Positions 35,048 to 43,647 of a DNA stretch of 64,000 nt are shown piece by piece. The DNA is taken from assembly GCA_040414495.1 (NCBI GenBank), contig JBEDUI010000054.1, forward strand, positions 28,764 to 92,763, given 5' to 3'. Made by a program: the position numbers and the translations under genes. The stretch's first letter is position 1. The number at the start of each line of letters is the position of its first letter. A model generated the notes under the pieces. It worked only from the letters and a program-made list of their open reading frames with translations. It searched no databases and had not been told where the DNA came from. This stretch comes from DATAVB01 sp040414495 (GTDB lineage: Bacteria > Actinomycetota > Actinomycetes > Mycobacteriales > QHCD01).

Positions 35048-36103
35048 CTACGGTGCTCGCGAATACCCGAGATACGGCCTGACCGGGGCCTGGCTGCACA
35101 GCACTTCATGGACCGCACGACGCGGTGTCAACGCCGGTTCCGGTCCCGGCCCGGGCCATCCGATCCGCAACAGAATCTGCGGCGTTCCCACACCGCCCAA
35201 AACTCGGCGCATCAACGACTGCGGTCCGGGAACCTCCAGCGGCTGCGTATACGGCGAAGCGCTCAGCCCCAATTCCGTTGCCTCAACCAGGACTCGGCCC
35301 AGCGCTTCCCCGGCCACCAGCCGGTCCAAGCGACTGTCGCTACCCGTGCCGATCACCAGCATCAAAGGCCGCTCGATCTGCACGGGCGAGGGAACCGTCA
35401 TCGTTCCAGGCAAATCGCGCAACGGCACATCACAGCGCCGATCTGGCAGATCGGGCACAGCCGAAACCGGGATGCCGTCGGGCGAATCATCAGCTCGACC
35501 CGACCATCGCTTCAACTCCCGCGCATAGGACGGGTCGGCCGCCTCGATCTCGTTGGCCCGACCCGCGGCCACGGCCAGGATCAACCGGTCTTCCCGACGG
35601 CGCACCTGGTGTGCGAAAACGCGCTGCTCATGGGCGACTGCCTGCAGACGCGCCACTATTTCCGGTTCGACCGGACGGTCGGCGAATGGCCGGCGGTCCG
35701 TACGCCGCCGCCGCGCCGCCGCCGCCAGATGCAGCGATTCCTCCGAGACGGCAGCCCGTCCGCTGACCAGAATCGTCGCCAAATGATCGTCATTCAGTGG
35801 ATTCGGCTGCCGGGTGACCGTCGTACGCCATCCGGCCGCCGCCAGCGCCAGCTGGGCCAGATACAGCGCGGCCCCGCAGCTGATCAACAACGCCCGACTA
35901 CCCGGATCGGCGACCCGCAGTTGCCGCGATCGGTCGGCATACAGATCGATGGCGCCCAGCCGCAGATCGCCAATGCCGGAATGCTCGTCGATCCGCCACC
36001 ACCAGGGCTGCGTGTTGTGAATGGAGGGAGCACGAATTGCCAGTTCCACGGCGCTGGTCAGCACCCCGAGTCCCGGCTGTGCATCCGACATCGCGGTAGT
36101 CAT
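35048..36103 (-). CDS. Acg-like FMN-binding nitroreductase family protein
   Basis: 351 residues from the ATG at 36101-36103 with AGGAGG 4 nt upstream; an earlier in-frame start at 36118 overlaps that RBS. A duplicated nitroreductase fold: first half APSIHNTQPWWWRI (the conserved S-x-x-N-x-Q-P-W), second half LGLSASPYTQPLEVPG. Resembles Acg (Rv2032), a DosR-regulated protein thought to sequester FMN rather than reduce substrates. First gene of the leftward five-gene operon, divergent from the USP at 36275. Confidence 0.9.
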   Translation of the reverse strand: MTTAMSDAQPGLGVLTSAVELAIRAPSIHNTQPWWWRIDEHSGIGDLRLGAIDLYADRSRQLRVADPGSRALLISCGAALYLAQLALAAAGWRTTVTRQPNPLNDDHLATILVSGRAAVSEESLHLAAAARRRRTDRRPFADRPVEPEIVARLQAVAHEQRVFAHQVRRREDRLILAVAAGRANEIEAADPSYARELKRWSGRADDSPDGIPVSAVPDLPDRRCDVPLRDLPGTMTVPSPVQIERPLMLVIGTGSDSRLDRLVAGEALGRVLVEATELGLSASPYTQPLEVPGPQSLMRRVLGGVGTPQILLRIGWPGPGPEPALTPRRAVHEVLCSQAPVRPYLGYSRAP

Positions 36104-36187
36104 GACGCCTCCTGGCAATGGGCACAGTCTTCACTGCATTCCATCGCAAGTGGACAGCAACAGCCATGGCCCAAAGTCACCCGTATA

Positions 36188-36200
36188 CGGGACATTCGTC
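36188..36200. promoter_or_regulatory. Candidate DosR box in the Acg/USP divergent promoter
   Basis: CGGGACATTCGTC matches the core of the mycobacterial DosR consensus (sGGGACTwwAGTC) at all but two positions. It is centred about 23 nt from a second candidate at 36211, the tandem arrangement typical of DosR promoters. It lies 85 nt upstream of the Acg-like gene and 75 nt upstream of the USP. Confidence 0.55.
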
Positions 36201-36210
36201 GGTTCGGAAG

Positions 36211-36226
36211 TTCAGGACCAATGGCC
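36211..36226. promoter_or_regulatory. Second candidate DosR-like box in the Acg/USP divergent promoter
   Basis: TTCAGGACCAATGGCC has the palindromic core GGACC-AAT-GGCC. CCAATGGCC also occurs (on the minus strand) upstream of the P-type ATPase. It lies 49 nt before the USP start. Confidence 0.5.
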
Positions 36227-36274
36227 GTACCGGGTTCCGATCAGCAGATGAGACTGGAGGGAGGAGGAACTGCG

Positions 36275-37063
36275 ATGTCACAACCAGCCACTAGCCCTAG
36301 CAGGATCAGCGTCGGTGTCGACGGCGGCACCGGCGGCTGGGAGGCACTTGCCTGGGCCATCGAGGAAGCAGCTCTTCGGCAGGCCGAATTGCACGTGATC
36401 CACTGTGGTACGTCGAGGGCAGTTTGTGACACCGCACGGGACCAAGCCGAACAGCGTGCCCCAGAGTTGCCAATAATTACCGAATTAAGCGACAAGCCGG
36501 CTCCTGAGGCCCTTTTGGACGCAGCGCGGCACAGTTCCATGGTCGTCGTGGGGCCGCCGTCGACGTCCCATCGCCTCAGTCAGCTGCTGTCGCGCTCAAC
36601 CGCATTACACGTCGCGGTACGCACACCGCGCACGACCGTGATCGCCCACCGCCGCGCAAGCAAACTCCATGCTCCGATCACCATGGGGTGGATCGAACCG
36701 TCGGAGCGGGCATCGGCCGCGCTGGAGGCCGCCTTTCGGGAGGCGGTATTGCGAGCCCGCCCGTTACTGGTGATGACGGTGAAAACCTCGGAACCCCACG
36801 CCATGCTGGATGAGGTCGAGAACCAGTACCTCACGATGGAAATCGAACCGTGGCGATCAAAATATCCGGACGTCGAGGTTCAGGTGGCGGTGCAGCACGG
36901 CCGGCCGTACCGGGTTCTCGCGGAGAATTCGGCTCAGGCCGAGCTCCTCGTGGTCGGCGAACGCAGTCGGTCGGATTACCTGGGCCTGCACAGCGAATCG
37001 GCCCTGCCAAAGCTTGTTCATGACATCGATTGTCCGTTGATGGTCGTGCACAACAGAGTCTGA
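36275..37063 (+). CDS. Universal stress protein, tandem domains with degenerate first half
   Basis: 262 residues from the ATG at 36275 with GGAGGAGG upstream; the long upstream open frame is antisense to the Acg gene. The first Usp domain (about 10-125) is shortened and lacks a clear glycine-rich nucleotide loop (VVVGPPSTSHRLSQLL). The second (about 130-262) ends VVGERSRSDYLGLHSESALP, also an imperfect G-x2-G pattern. ATP binding may be weak or lost. First gene of the rightward five-gene operon. Confidence 0.88.
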   Translation: MSQPATSPSRISVGVDGGTGGWEALAWAIEEAALRQAELHVIHCGTSRAVCDTARDQAEQRAPELPIITELSDKPAPEALLDAARHSSMVVVGPPSTSHRLSQLLSRSTALHVAVRTPRTTVIAHRRASKLHAPITMGWIEPSERASAALEAAFREAVLRARPLLVMTVKTSEPHAMLDEVENQYLTMEIEPWRSKYPDVEVQVAVQHGRPYRVLAENSAQAELLVVGERSRSDYLGLHSESALPKLVHDIDCPLMVVHNRV

Positions 37064-37075
37064 TGGGAGTGCACC

Positions 37076-37969
37076 ATGGCACATCGTCCGCCCTTGGGGC
37101 AGCTCGGGCTCAACACCGGCAAGAAAGCGCGCTTGCACCGAATCCTGTTCCAGAACGGGTTACACAACGGCACCGGCCTGTTTCTCCCGTACGATCAGGG
37201 ACTCGAGCACGGGCCGCGGGACTTCTTCGCCAATCCGGCCGCCAGCGACCCGAAATACATCGTTCAGTTGGCGATCGAGGGCACGTTCAACGGAATCGTG
37301 CTGCAGGTTGGTCTCGCGGAGAAGTTCTATTGGGACTACGCCGGAGAAGTACCCCTTATCTTGAAGCTGAACGGCAAGACCGACATACCCGCGGCCGATC
37401 GGGCCCGTTCCCCGCTGAATGCCAGCGTCGCCGACGCTATCCGCCTCGGCGCGGACGCGGTCGGCTACACGATGTACGTCGGCAGCCCGGCTCAGGAAAC
37501 AGACTTCGAGGAATACCGGTGTATCCGCCATGACGCGCACGAATATGGCATGCCGCTCATAGTCTGGGCGTATCCCCGGGGTTCGGCGATCGAGGCCAAG
37601 GGCGGAAAGGACTCGTTCTACGCCGTTGATTACGCCGCGCGTACCGCGAGCGAGTTGGGCGCCGATGTGGTCAAGGTCAACTTCCCGCACCCGGAGAAGC
37701 GCACCGCGGTCCCCGCCAATTACGACAGCGAGTTCGCCTCGCAGGAGGCGATCAACGCGGTCGTCCGATCGGCGAATCGCACGCTGCTGCTCGTCTCAGG
37801 CGGCGAGCGGGCCGGTGATGACGCGATGCTCGAAAAGGCCCGCGAATCAATGGAGGCCGGCGCCACCGGGTTGATTTTCGGTCGGAACGTGTGGCAGCGC
37901 GGGCACGATGAGTCGTTGCGGTTCGTCGATGAGCTTCGCGAGATTCTCGGGAAATACCCGACCACGTGA
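37076..37969 (+). CDS. Class I (archaeal/DhnA-type) fructose-bisphosphate aldolase
   Basis: 297 residues forming a TIM barrel. LPYDQGLEHGPRDFF near residue 40, the PLIVWAYPRG strand, and DVVKVNFP at about 200, where the lysine is the expected Schiff-base residue, mark the DeoC/FbaB (DhnA) family. It cleaves fructose 1,6-bisphosphate without a metal. Mycobacteria normally use a class II enzyme, so a metal-independent enzyme in a hypoxia operon may keep glycolysis running during stress (inference). 12 nt after the USP. Confidence 0.88.
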   Translation: MAHRPPLGQLGLNTGKKARLHRILFQNGLHNGTGLFLPYDQGLEHGPRDFFANPAASDPKYIVQLAIEGTFNGIVLQVGLAEKFYWDYAGEVPLILKLNGKTDIPAADRARSPLNASVADAIRLGADAVGYTMYVGSPAQETDFEEYRCIRHDAHEYGMPLIVWAYPRGSAIEAKGGKDSFYAVDYAARTASELGADVVKVNFPHPEKRTAVPANYDSEFASQEAINAVVRSANRTLLLVSGGERAGDDAMLEKARESMEAGATGLIFGRNVWQRGHDESLRFVDELREILGKYPTT

Positions 37970-38002
37970 CGGGGCTCGGCGACATGATCTGGGGACAACG
38001 TT

Positions 38003-38542
38003 ATGGATGTCCTTGTGGCCTACGCGACCGCACACGGGTCGACGGCGGGCGTTGCCCGCCACATCGGCCAACGACTAAGCGCCGCCGGCTACCAGGTTGC
38101 GATTCGACCGACGACCGAGATCGCTGATATTTCACCGTATTCGGCCGCCGTCGTCGGTAGCGCCATCCACAATGGCCATTGGCTCAAATCCGGGGCCGAC
38201 CTCATCGAGCAGAACCAGGTGTTCCTGCGCGAGCGGCCGGTGTGGCTGTTCAGCGTCAGCTCGCTGGGCGACCATAGCGGCGCTTTTGCCGACCCGATGA
38301 ACCGATGGCTACGCAAAATGCGCAAGGAACCCACCCAGATTGCCGGATTCCGCGCAGCGATCAACCCTCGTGACCACCGCAACTTCACCGGTGCGATCGA
38401 GCCCTCGCATTGGTCCTGGTGGGGTCGGCTCGTATTCCGGATCTTTGGTGGACGTTTCGGTGATCACCGCGACTGGCCTGATATCGACCGGTGGTCGGAC
38501 CGGATCATCGAGGAACTCGGTCGCGCCGGACTGGGACCTTAG
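38003..38542 (+). CDS. Flavodoxin-domain protein (HemG-like)
   Basis: 179 residues. The FMN phosphate loop YATAHGSTAGVARHIGQRL near the N-terminus and VVGSAIHNGHWLKSGADLI at about 50 match the HemG/flavodoxin_5 group, whose E. coli member is an oxygen-independent protoporphyrinogen IX oxidase feeding the respiratory chain. Whether this one acts in haem synthesis or as a general electron carrier is unknown. Third gene of the rightward operon, 33 nt after the aldolase. Confidence 0.85.
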   Translation: MDVLVAYATAHGSTAGVARHIGQRLSAAGYQVAIRPTTEIADISPYSAAVVGSAIHNGHWLKSGADLIEQNQVFLRERPVWLFSVSSLGDHSGAFADPMNRWLRKMRKEPTQIAGFRAAINPRDHRNFTGAIEPSHWSWWGRLVFRIFGGRFGDHRDWPDIDRWSDRIIEELGRAGLGP

Positions 38543-38605
38543 CCCGTAGCACCGGAGGGCTCATGCGTCACACACTGCAAGAAAGGCACCACGAGGAGCG
38601 TAACG

Positions 38606-41254
38606 ATGTCCCAGGCGACCGAGTCCGTACGTGCGCTACTCGTCGACGGTGAGCAGATTGAGTTGCGTCCGGCCACTCACTCCGACGAATACGCGCTTAT
38701 CCGACTTCACGACGAGCTTTCCGAGCGCAGCGTATATCTCCGGTTCTTCACAACAAATCATGCCGCGGGCGCGGATTTCGTCCATCGAGTACTCCAGCTG
38801 GAATCCCCGTCCGGCTATTGTCTGGTGGCCGTTCTGGCCGGCGAGATCGTCGGCATGGTGTCGTACCAGACCTTGGATACCCCAGAACGCGCCGAGGTCG
38901 CGCTGAGCGTCGCCGACCGTTGCCAGTCCCGTGGTGTTGGGACGCTGCTGTTGGAGCACGTGGTTTCGTATGCGCGACAGCACGGCATCAATGCCTTCCA
39001 TGCCGAAGTCCTGGCCGAGAATTCGCGCATGCTGAGGGTGTTCTTCGATATCGGGCTGACTCCGACGACGAGGCGGGTCGACGGCACGTTGCAGGTCGAA
39101 ATCCCGCTGCGATACGACGAAAGCTATCTTGACGCGGTCACCGTTCGCGAACGTCGGGCCGATGTGGCGAGCCTGACGCCGTTGCTCGAGCCGACGTCCG
39201 TTGCGGTGATCGGGGTCAGCCATCGAGGCGCTGGCGCCGGGTACGCCGTGCTGACGCATTTGCTGGAATCCGGCTTTCATGGCCCGATCCATCCGGTGAA
39301 TCCGCACGCGACGCAGATCGCCGGGCTGCGGGTCTACCCCTCGGTGAGCGAGATACCAGAACCGCCAGAGCTGGCGGTGTTGGCCGTTCCGGCCGCGCAG
39401 GTGCCGGATGTAGCTGAGCAATGTGGACGGTGCGGGGTCAGGGCGCTGGTGGTGCTTTCCTCTGGATTGACCACCGCGGCCGGCCGCCGCCTGATCGACA
39501 TCGTGCACCAGTTCGGTATGCGCATGGTCGGGCCGAACTGCATCGGGCTGGCCAATACCGAACCGACCGTTGCGCTTGACGCCTCATTTACCCGGCACAC
39601 CGCGAGCCCGGGCCATGTCGGCATCGTGACCCAGTCCGGCGGTATTGGTATCGCGTTACTGGAGTCCTTGGCCCAGGCCGGATTGGGCGTATCGACGTTT
39701 GTGTCCACAGGCGACAAGTACGACGTCAGCAGCAACGATATGTTGCTCTGGTGGGGGCAGGACGAGCGGACCAAGGTTGGCGTGGTTTACGTCGAATCCT
39801 TCGGCAACCCGCGGAAATTCTCCCGGCTGGCCCGGCAGTTGGCCTCGCGTACACCAGTTGTCGCGGTCCGGGCGGCAGCGTCGGCGGCGGCCCAGAAAGC
39901 AGCGCAATCGCACACCGCCGCCAGCGCCACTCCCGCGGTCACCCGGGATGCGCTGTTCCGCCAGGCTGGAGTCATCCCGACCGACGATCTACAAGAGACG
40001 GTCGACGTCGTCGCACTGCTGAGCTGCCAACCGATCCCCGACGGATCGCGGGTTGCCATCATCAGCAATGCCGGCGGCGGTGGCGTTCTGGCCGCCGATG
40101 CCTGTGAGCGGTACGGCCTGCAAATAGCGACGATCTCGAACCGTGATGCCTTGAGCGCATTGCTGGGGAAGGGAACCGCCGCAAGCGTGGTGAACCCGAT
40201 TGACACCAGCGCCGGCGTAAGCCCGGATATCTTCGCCGACTGTATTGTCGCGGCCGCCGCTGACCCCAACGTCGACGCCGTCCTGGCGATCATCGCACCA
40301 ACCGCGTTGGGCGACCTTCGGGGTGCTCTCGATGTCGCGGCCGCCAAGTGCAGCAAACCGTTGGTGGGCGCGGTATTCGGCCAGCCTGACACCGTCCACA
40401 TCAGCCTCCGATCGGTGCCGGTTTACGGCGATCCGGCGACGGCATTGCGCGCCCTCGGTCACGCCGCCAGTTACGCCGCATGGCGTCGGCGCCCGAGCGG
40501 AACGATCCCCCAGCCGAGGGGCATCCGGCCGGATGAGGCGGCAGCCGCGGTCATGCGGTATCTCACCGAGCACCCGTCCGGCGGCTGGCTGGACTGGGCG
40601 ACTCTGGGCGATATCGCGCAGGCTTACGGAATTCCGCTGCCGCAGTCCGTGGTCGTGACCGACGCCGCCAGCGCCCAGAGCGCACTGTCCCAAGTGGATG
40701 GACCAGTGGCGATGAAGGCCCTGGTGGACGACTTGGTGCACCGTACCGAGGAACATGCCCTGGAACTGGGGGTCGAGACAGGCGATCAGGCCCGGGCAAT
40801 TTACGAGCGAATGAGCCGCCGGTACGGCTCAAAGCTGCGGGGTGTCCTGGTGCAACACATGGCCAGCGCGGGTCAGGAGTTTCTTATTGGGGTGGTGCAG
40901 GACAGTGCGTTTGGTCCGCTAGTGCAGATCGGCGCCGGCGGTACCGCGACGGAACTGTTGCAGGATCGGGCCACCCGGCTGCTGCCGCTGACTGACATCG
41001 ACGCCACGCAAATGCTGCAATCGCTGCACGTCGCGCCGCTGCTGGCCGGTTTTCGGGGCTCCTCACCACTGGACTCCGCCGGATTGCTCGACCTTGTGCA
41101 TCGGGTGGCGCGGCTGGCCGAGGACCTCCCGCAGGTGGTCGAACTCGACCTCAACCCGGTGATCGTGCGGCCCCGGGATTGCGTGGTGGTCGATATGAAG
41201 GTCCGGGTGGCGCCGGCGCACACAGCCGATCCATTTCTGCGTCGGCTGCGTTGA
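38606..41254 (+). CDS. GNAT acetyltransferase fused to ADP-forming acyl-CoA synthetase (Pat-type)
   Basis: 882 residues. The N-terminal GNAT domain (about 15-170) has the acetyl-CoA loop LSVADRCQSRGVGTLLLEHV. Next come a CoA-binding domain (about 190-320, TSVAVIGVSHRGAGAGYAVL), succinyl-CoA-ligase-like domains (VGIVTQSGGIGIALLESLAQ) and a C-terminal ATP-grasp half (about 660-880, LVQHMASAGQEFLIGVVQDS). This order (GNAT first) matches actinobacterial Pat enzymes that acetylate acyl-CoA synthetases. No cyclic-nucleotide domain is present. It could link acetyl-CoA status to enzyme acetylation in low oxygen. Fourth gene of the operon. Confidence 0.92.
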   Translation: MSQATESVRALLVDGEQIELRPATHSDEYALIRLHDELSERSVYLRFFTTNHAAGADFVHRVLQLESPSGYCLVAVLAGEIVGMVSYQTLDTPERAEVALSVADRCQSRGVGTLLLEHVVSYARQHGINAFHAEVLAENSRMLRVFFDIGLTPTTRRVDGTLQVEIPLRYDESYLDAVTVRERRADVASLTPLLEPTSVAVIGVSHRGAGAGYAVLTHLLESGFHGPIHPVNPHATQIAGLRVYPSVSEIPEPPELAVLAVPAAQVPDVAEQCGRCGVRALVVLSSGLTTAAGRRLIDIVHQFGMRMVGPNCIGLANTEPTVALDASFTRHTASPGHVGIVTQSGGIGIALLESLAQAGLGVSTFVSTGDKYDVSSNDMLLWWGQDERTKVGVVYVESFGNPRKFSRLARQLASRTPVVAVRAAASAAAQKAAQSHTAASATPAVTRDALFRQAGVIPTDDLQETVDVVALLSCQPIPDGSRVAIISNAGGGGVLAADACERYGLQIATISNRDALSALLGKGTAASVVNPIDTSAGVSPDIFADCIVAAAADPNVDAVLAIIAPTALGDLRGALDVAAAKCSKPLVGAVFGQPDTVHISLRSVPVYGDPATALRALGHAASYAAWRRRPSGTIPQPRGIRPDEAAAAVMRYLTEHPSGGWLDWATLGDIAQAYGIPLPQSVVVTDAASAQSALSQVDGPVAMKALVDDLVHRTEEHALELGVETGDQARAIYERMSRRYGSKLRGVLVQHMASAGQEFLIGVVQDSAFGPLVQIGAGGTATELLQDRATRLLPLTDIDATQMLQSLHVAPLLAGFRGSSPLDSAGLLDLVHRVARLAEDLPQVVELDLNPVIVRPRDCVVVDMKVRVAPAHTADPFLRRLR

Positions 41255-41257
41255 GCC

Positions 41258-42256
41258 ATGATGTTTTTCCCGGCCGCCGAGGACGAGTGGGACGACAAAC
41301 CGTTCTCACCCGAGGATGTGGCAGTGCTGTTACGGGCGGCGTCGGCAGCGCCTTCTCTGTATAACAGCCAGCCGTGGCGTTTTACGGTCGTTGATCGCGA
41401 GATTGGCGTATTCGCCGATCCGGAGCGCGTCAGTCCCGTGGCCGATCCGGATGGCCGGCAACAAATCATCGCCTGTGCCGCCGCGGTATTGAACCTGCGG
41501 CTAGCCGTTCGGCATTTGGGTTATCAGCCTCTGGTGTCGCTGTGGCCCAGCCGCGATGATCCCGGTCATCTGGCCACCATACGGCGGGGTCCCTCAACTG
41601 ACAGCGGTGTCGCCGAACGTCGGCTCTATGCGCAGATACAGGCCCGGCATACCCATCGGCAGCGTCTGGACGAACGCCCGATATATCCGGCCGCACGGCA
41701 AGCCGTTCGATATGCCGCCGCTATTGAAGGCGCATGGCTGCGTCCCATTGCCGCCGCGGACGAGGTGCGGGACACCATCGATCTGACGATTCGCGCCATA
41801 CGTACGCAGCAATCCGACCCGCGGATTAATGCAGAAATGTGGCACTGGCTCAGCACTGATGCCGGGCCGCAGGGTATGCCGCTCGCGGCCTGGCGCGGTG
41901 CCGCATTTCCGGTACCTGGGTTGGATCAACGGCTCGAGGGTGACTGGCACGATGAGGTGGCCCGCCAGCTGAGCACGTATCCATTCTTTGTCTTGGCGAC
42001 GCCGCACGACACCGCGACCGATTGGCTCGTGGCCGGTCAGGCCCTGCAGCGGGCGTTGTTGACCGCCACGGAATTCTATATTGCCGCTTCCTTTTTCAAT
42101 CAGATCGTGGAGGTCCCAGCCTTGCGGGTCGAACTGGCCGAGCGGCTTTCGCTCAGCGCGTGTCCACAAATGATTCTTCGGCTGGGCTACCGGGTTGCCG
42201 GCGTCGACCCGGCAACGATCAACGGTCGTAGGGACCTCTCGGACGTCATTTCCTAA
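41258..42256 (+). CDS. Second Acg-like nitroreductase family protein
   Basis: 332 residues. Duplicated nitroreductase fold with AAPSLYNSQPWRFTV near residue 32 (the FMN-site S-x-x-N-x-Q-P-W motif) and a C-terminal R-L-G-Y-R motif. It begins 3 nt after the acyl-CoA synthetase fusion. With the gene at 35048 it gives two Acg paralogues at the ends of the two divergent operons. Convergent with the USP at 42288. Confidence 0.88.
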   Translation: MMFFPAAEDEWDDKPFSPEDVAVLLRAASAAPSLYNSQPWRFTVVDREIGVFADPERVSPVADPDGRQQIIACAAAVLNLRLAVRHLGYQPLVSLWPSRDDPGHLATIRRGPSTDSGVAERRLYAQIQARHTHRQRLDERPIYPAARQAVRYAAAIEGAWLRPIAAADEVRDTIDLTIRAIRTQQSDPRINAEMWHWLSTDAGPQGMPLAAWRGAAFPVPGLDQRLEGDWHDEVARQLSTYPFFVLATPHDTATDWLVAGQALQRALLTATEFYIAASFFNQIVEVPALRVELAERLSLSACPQMILRLGYRVAGVDPATINGRRDLSDVIS

Positions 42257-42287
42257 CCATCAGCTCCGGCGACATTCTCATCCCGAC

Positions 42288-43163
42288 TTACCGGGCGACC
42301 GCTACCGGGCAATGCGCCAGTGCCAGCACATGCTGGCTGACCGATCCGAGTAGCAGGCCGGCGAACCCGCCCCGCCCGCGGGATCCCACCACGATAAGGG
42401 AAGCCGAACGCGCCTTGTCGACCAGCACCCGCCCGGATGCGCCACGGACGATCTCTCGACACACCGGCACCTCGGGATATTTCTCAGCCCAGGGATCAAC
42501 GATGGCGTTCATGGTCTCGACTACGGCTAATTGTGCCGCCGAATCGGGTCGGGTCATGACCTGCATGCCATGTCCCGGAAGCATTGGCGGAACGGTGAAT
42601 GCGTGTATTACCTGCAGGGGCAGGTCCAGCCGCCTCGCGGTTTCGAACGCGAAAGCCAATACCTTGTCCGCGTGTTCGGAGTTATCGACGCCGGCAATGA
42701 TGGGTCCATCGACGGGAAATCCATCGGTCCGGGTCACCACGACCGGGCCGGACGCGTGTGCCGCCACCTGGGTGCTGGTCGCCCCGACCATCAGCCGCTG
42801 CATCCGCCCCGACCCGTGGGCGCCCACCACAAGCAGATCGTGCGGCCCGGCAAAGCGGATCAACTGCTCGGCCGGCTGGCCCGAAACGAGCTCCGGTACC
42901 ACGCGCAGCCGTGGATACCTTGACCACACGCGGTCGCGCGAATGCCATAAAACCTGCTCGCCACGGGCTCGCAGCTCGGCGGACAGGATCGGCTCGGTGG
43001 GCAACCAGAATGCGCGATCGGACGGCATGACGAGGCAGAGAAAGAGAATGCGATCCAGCTCGGCGGCACTGCGGGCCGCCCAATCCACGGCCGACAGGCT
43101 GGCCTCGGAACCATCAACTCCTACCAATACCGCGGCATCCGACGGCGTGTGCTGCTCGGACAT
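42288..43163 (-). CDS. Universal stress protein, tandem UspA domains
   Basis: 291 residues. Two Usp domains, each with an intact nucleotide loop: VVGAHGSGRMQRLMVGATST in the first and VVGSRGRGGFAGLLLGSVSQ at the end. AAGGAGG 7 nt before the ATG gives strong predicted translation. Divergent from the DUF1876 gene across 217 nt that hold GGGACT-type candidate DosR boxes. This is the third tandem USP in the island. Confidence 0.93.
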   Translation of the reverse strand: MSEQHTPSDAAVLVGVDGSEASLSAVDWAARSAAELDRILFLCLVMPSDRAFWLPTEPILSAELRARGEQVLWHSRDRVWSRYPRLRVVPELVSGQPAEQLIRFAGPHDLLVVGAHGSGRMQRLMVGATSTQVAAHASGPVVVTRTDGFPVDGPIIAGVDNSEHADKVLAFAFETARRLDLPLQVIHAFTVPPMLPGHGMQVMTRPDSAAQLAVVETMNAIVDPWAEKYPEVPVCREIVRGASGRVLVDKARSASLIVVGSRGRGGFAGLLLGSVSQHVLALAHCPVAVAR

Positions 43164-43243
43164 GATCCGCCTCCTTTGTCCGCAGATCTACTGTCATCAG
43201 ATCGCAGACGGCTACCGGCCGTAAGAGACAGATGTCCTTTCGC

Positions 43244-43263
43244 GCTGGGACTTTCGAACCGAA
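43244..43263. promoter_or_regulatory. Candidate DosR box between USP and DUF1876
   Basis: GCTGGGACTTTCGAACCGAA matches the mycobacterial consensus TTSGGGACTWWAGTCCCSAA at most positions, including GGGACTTT and CC-G-AA. It lies 81 nt upstream of the USP start on the other strand. Confidence 0.6.
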
Positions 43264-43288
43264 CATTCCGCCAAACGCGGCTGGATTG

Positions 43289-43303
43289 TTACGGGACTCA
43301 GCG
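43289..43303. promoter_or_regulatory. Second candidate DosR box between USP and DUF1876
   Basis: TTACGGGACTCAGCG carries the GGGACT half-site. It lies 78 nt upstream of DUF1876, with TAATCG about 38 nt further downstream as a possible -10. Confidence 0.45.
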
Positions 43304-43380
43304 AGTGACCAAGGTACCTACCGGCCCAGCCGGCTGCGCGTAATCGTTGCTGTGAAGGTGAATTGGTCGGGAGGTTGGCG

Positions 43381-43635
43381 ATGACGCACGTACGAAAGTG
43401 GACAGTCGATGTGTTTCTGTTCGAGGACAATGACAAGACAACGGCCAATGCCGAACTGAAGACAGAAGCTGGGAACGTGGTGCGCGGCGTCGGAACAGCC
43501 CATCGCAGCGGCTCGGACCCCGTGGTGCCCGAGATCGGCGCCGAGTTCGCCGCAGGTCGGGCGCTACGTGATCTGGCGCGCAAGCTGATGGGTTTTGGTG
43601 TCGATGATCTGCAGAGCGTCATCAAACGGCCGTGA
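43381..43635 (+). CDS. DUF1876 protein (Rv1738/Rv2632c-like)
   Basis: 84 residues from the ATG at 43381 (GGGAGG 6 nt upstream). MTHVRKWTVDVFLFEDNDKT then TANAELKT and a late VVPEIGAEFAAGRALRDLAR are typical of DUF1876. The M. tuberculosis homologues Rv1738 and Rv2632c are DosR-regulated; the Rv1738 structure resembles ribosome hibernation factors. A role in ribosome or translation silencing during dormancy is therefore plausible. Ends 12 nt from the convergent fusion gene. Confidence 0.9.
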   Translation: MTHVRKWTVDVFLFEDNDKTTANAELKTEAGNVVRGVGTAHRSGSDPVVPEIGAEFAAGRALRDLARKLMGFGVDDLQSVIKRP

Positions 43636-43647
43636 ACCGGCTCAGCG

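Noticed and set aside
35003..36274. Long plus-strand extension upstream of the USP at 36275
   Set aside because: The open frame runs antisense through the Acg-like gene; the USP has its own GGAGGAGG and ATG at 36275.
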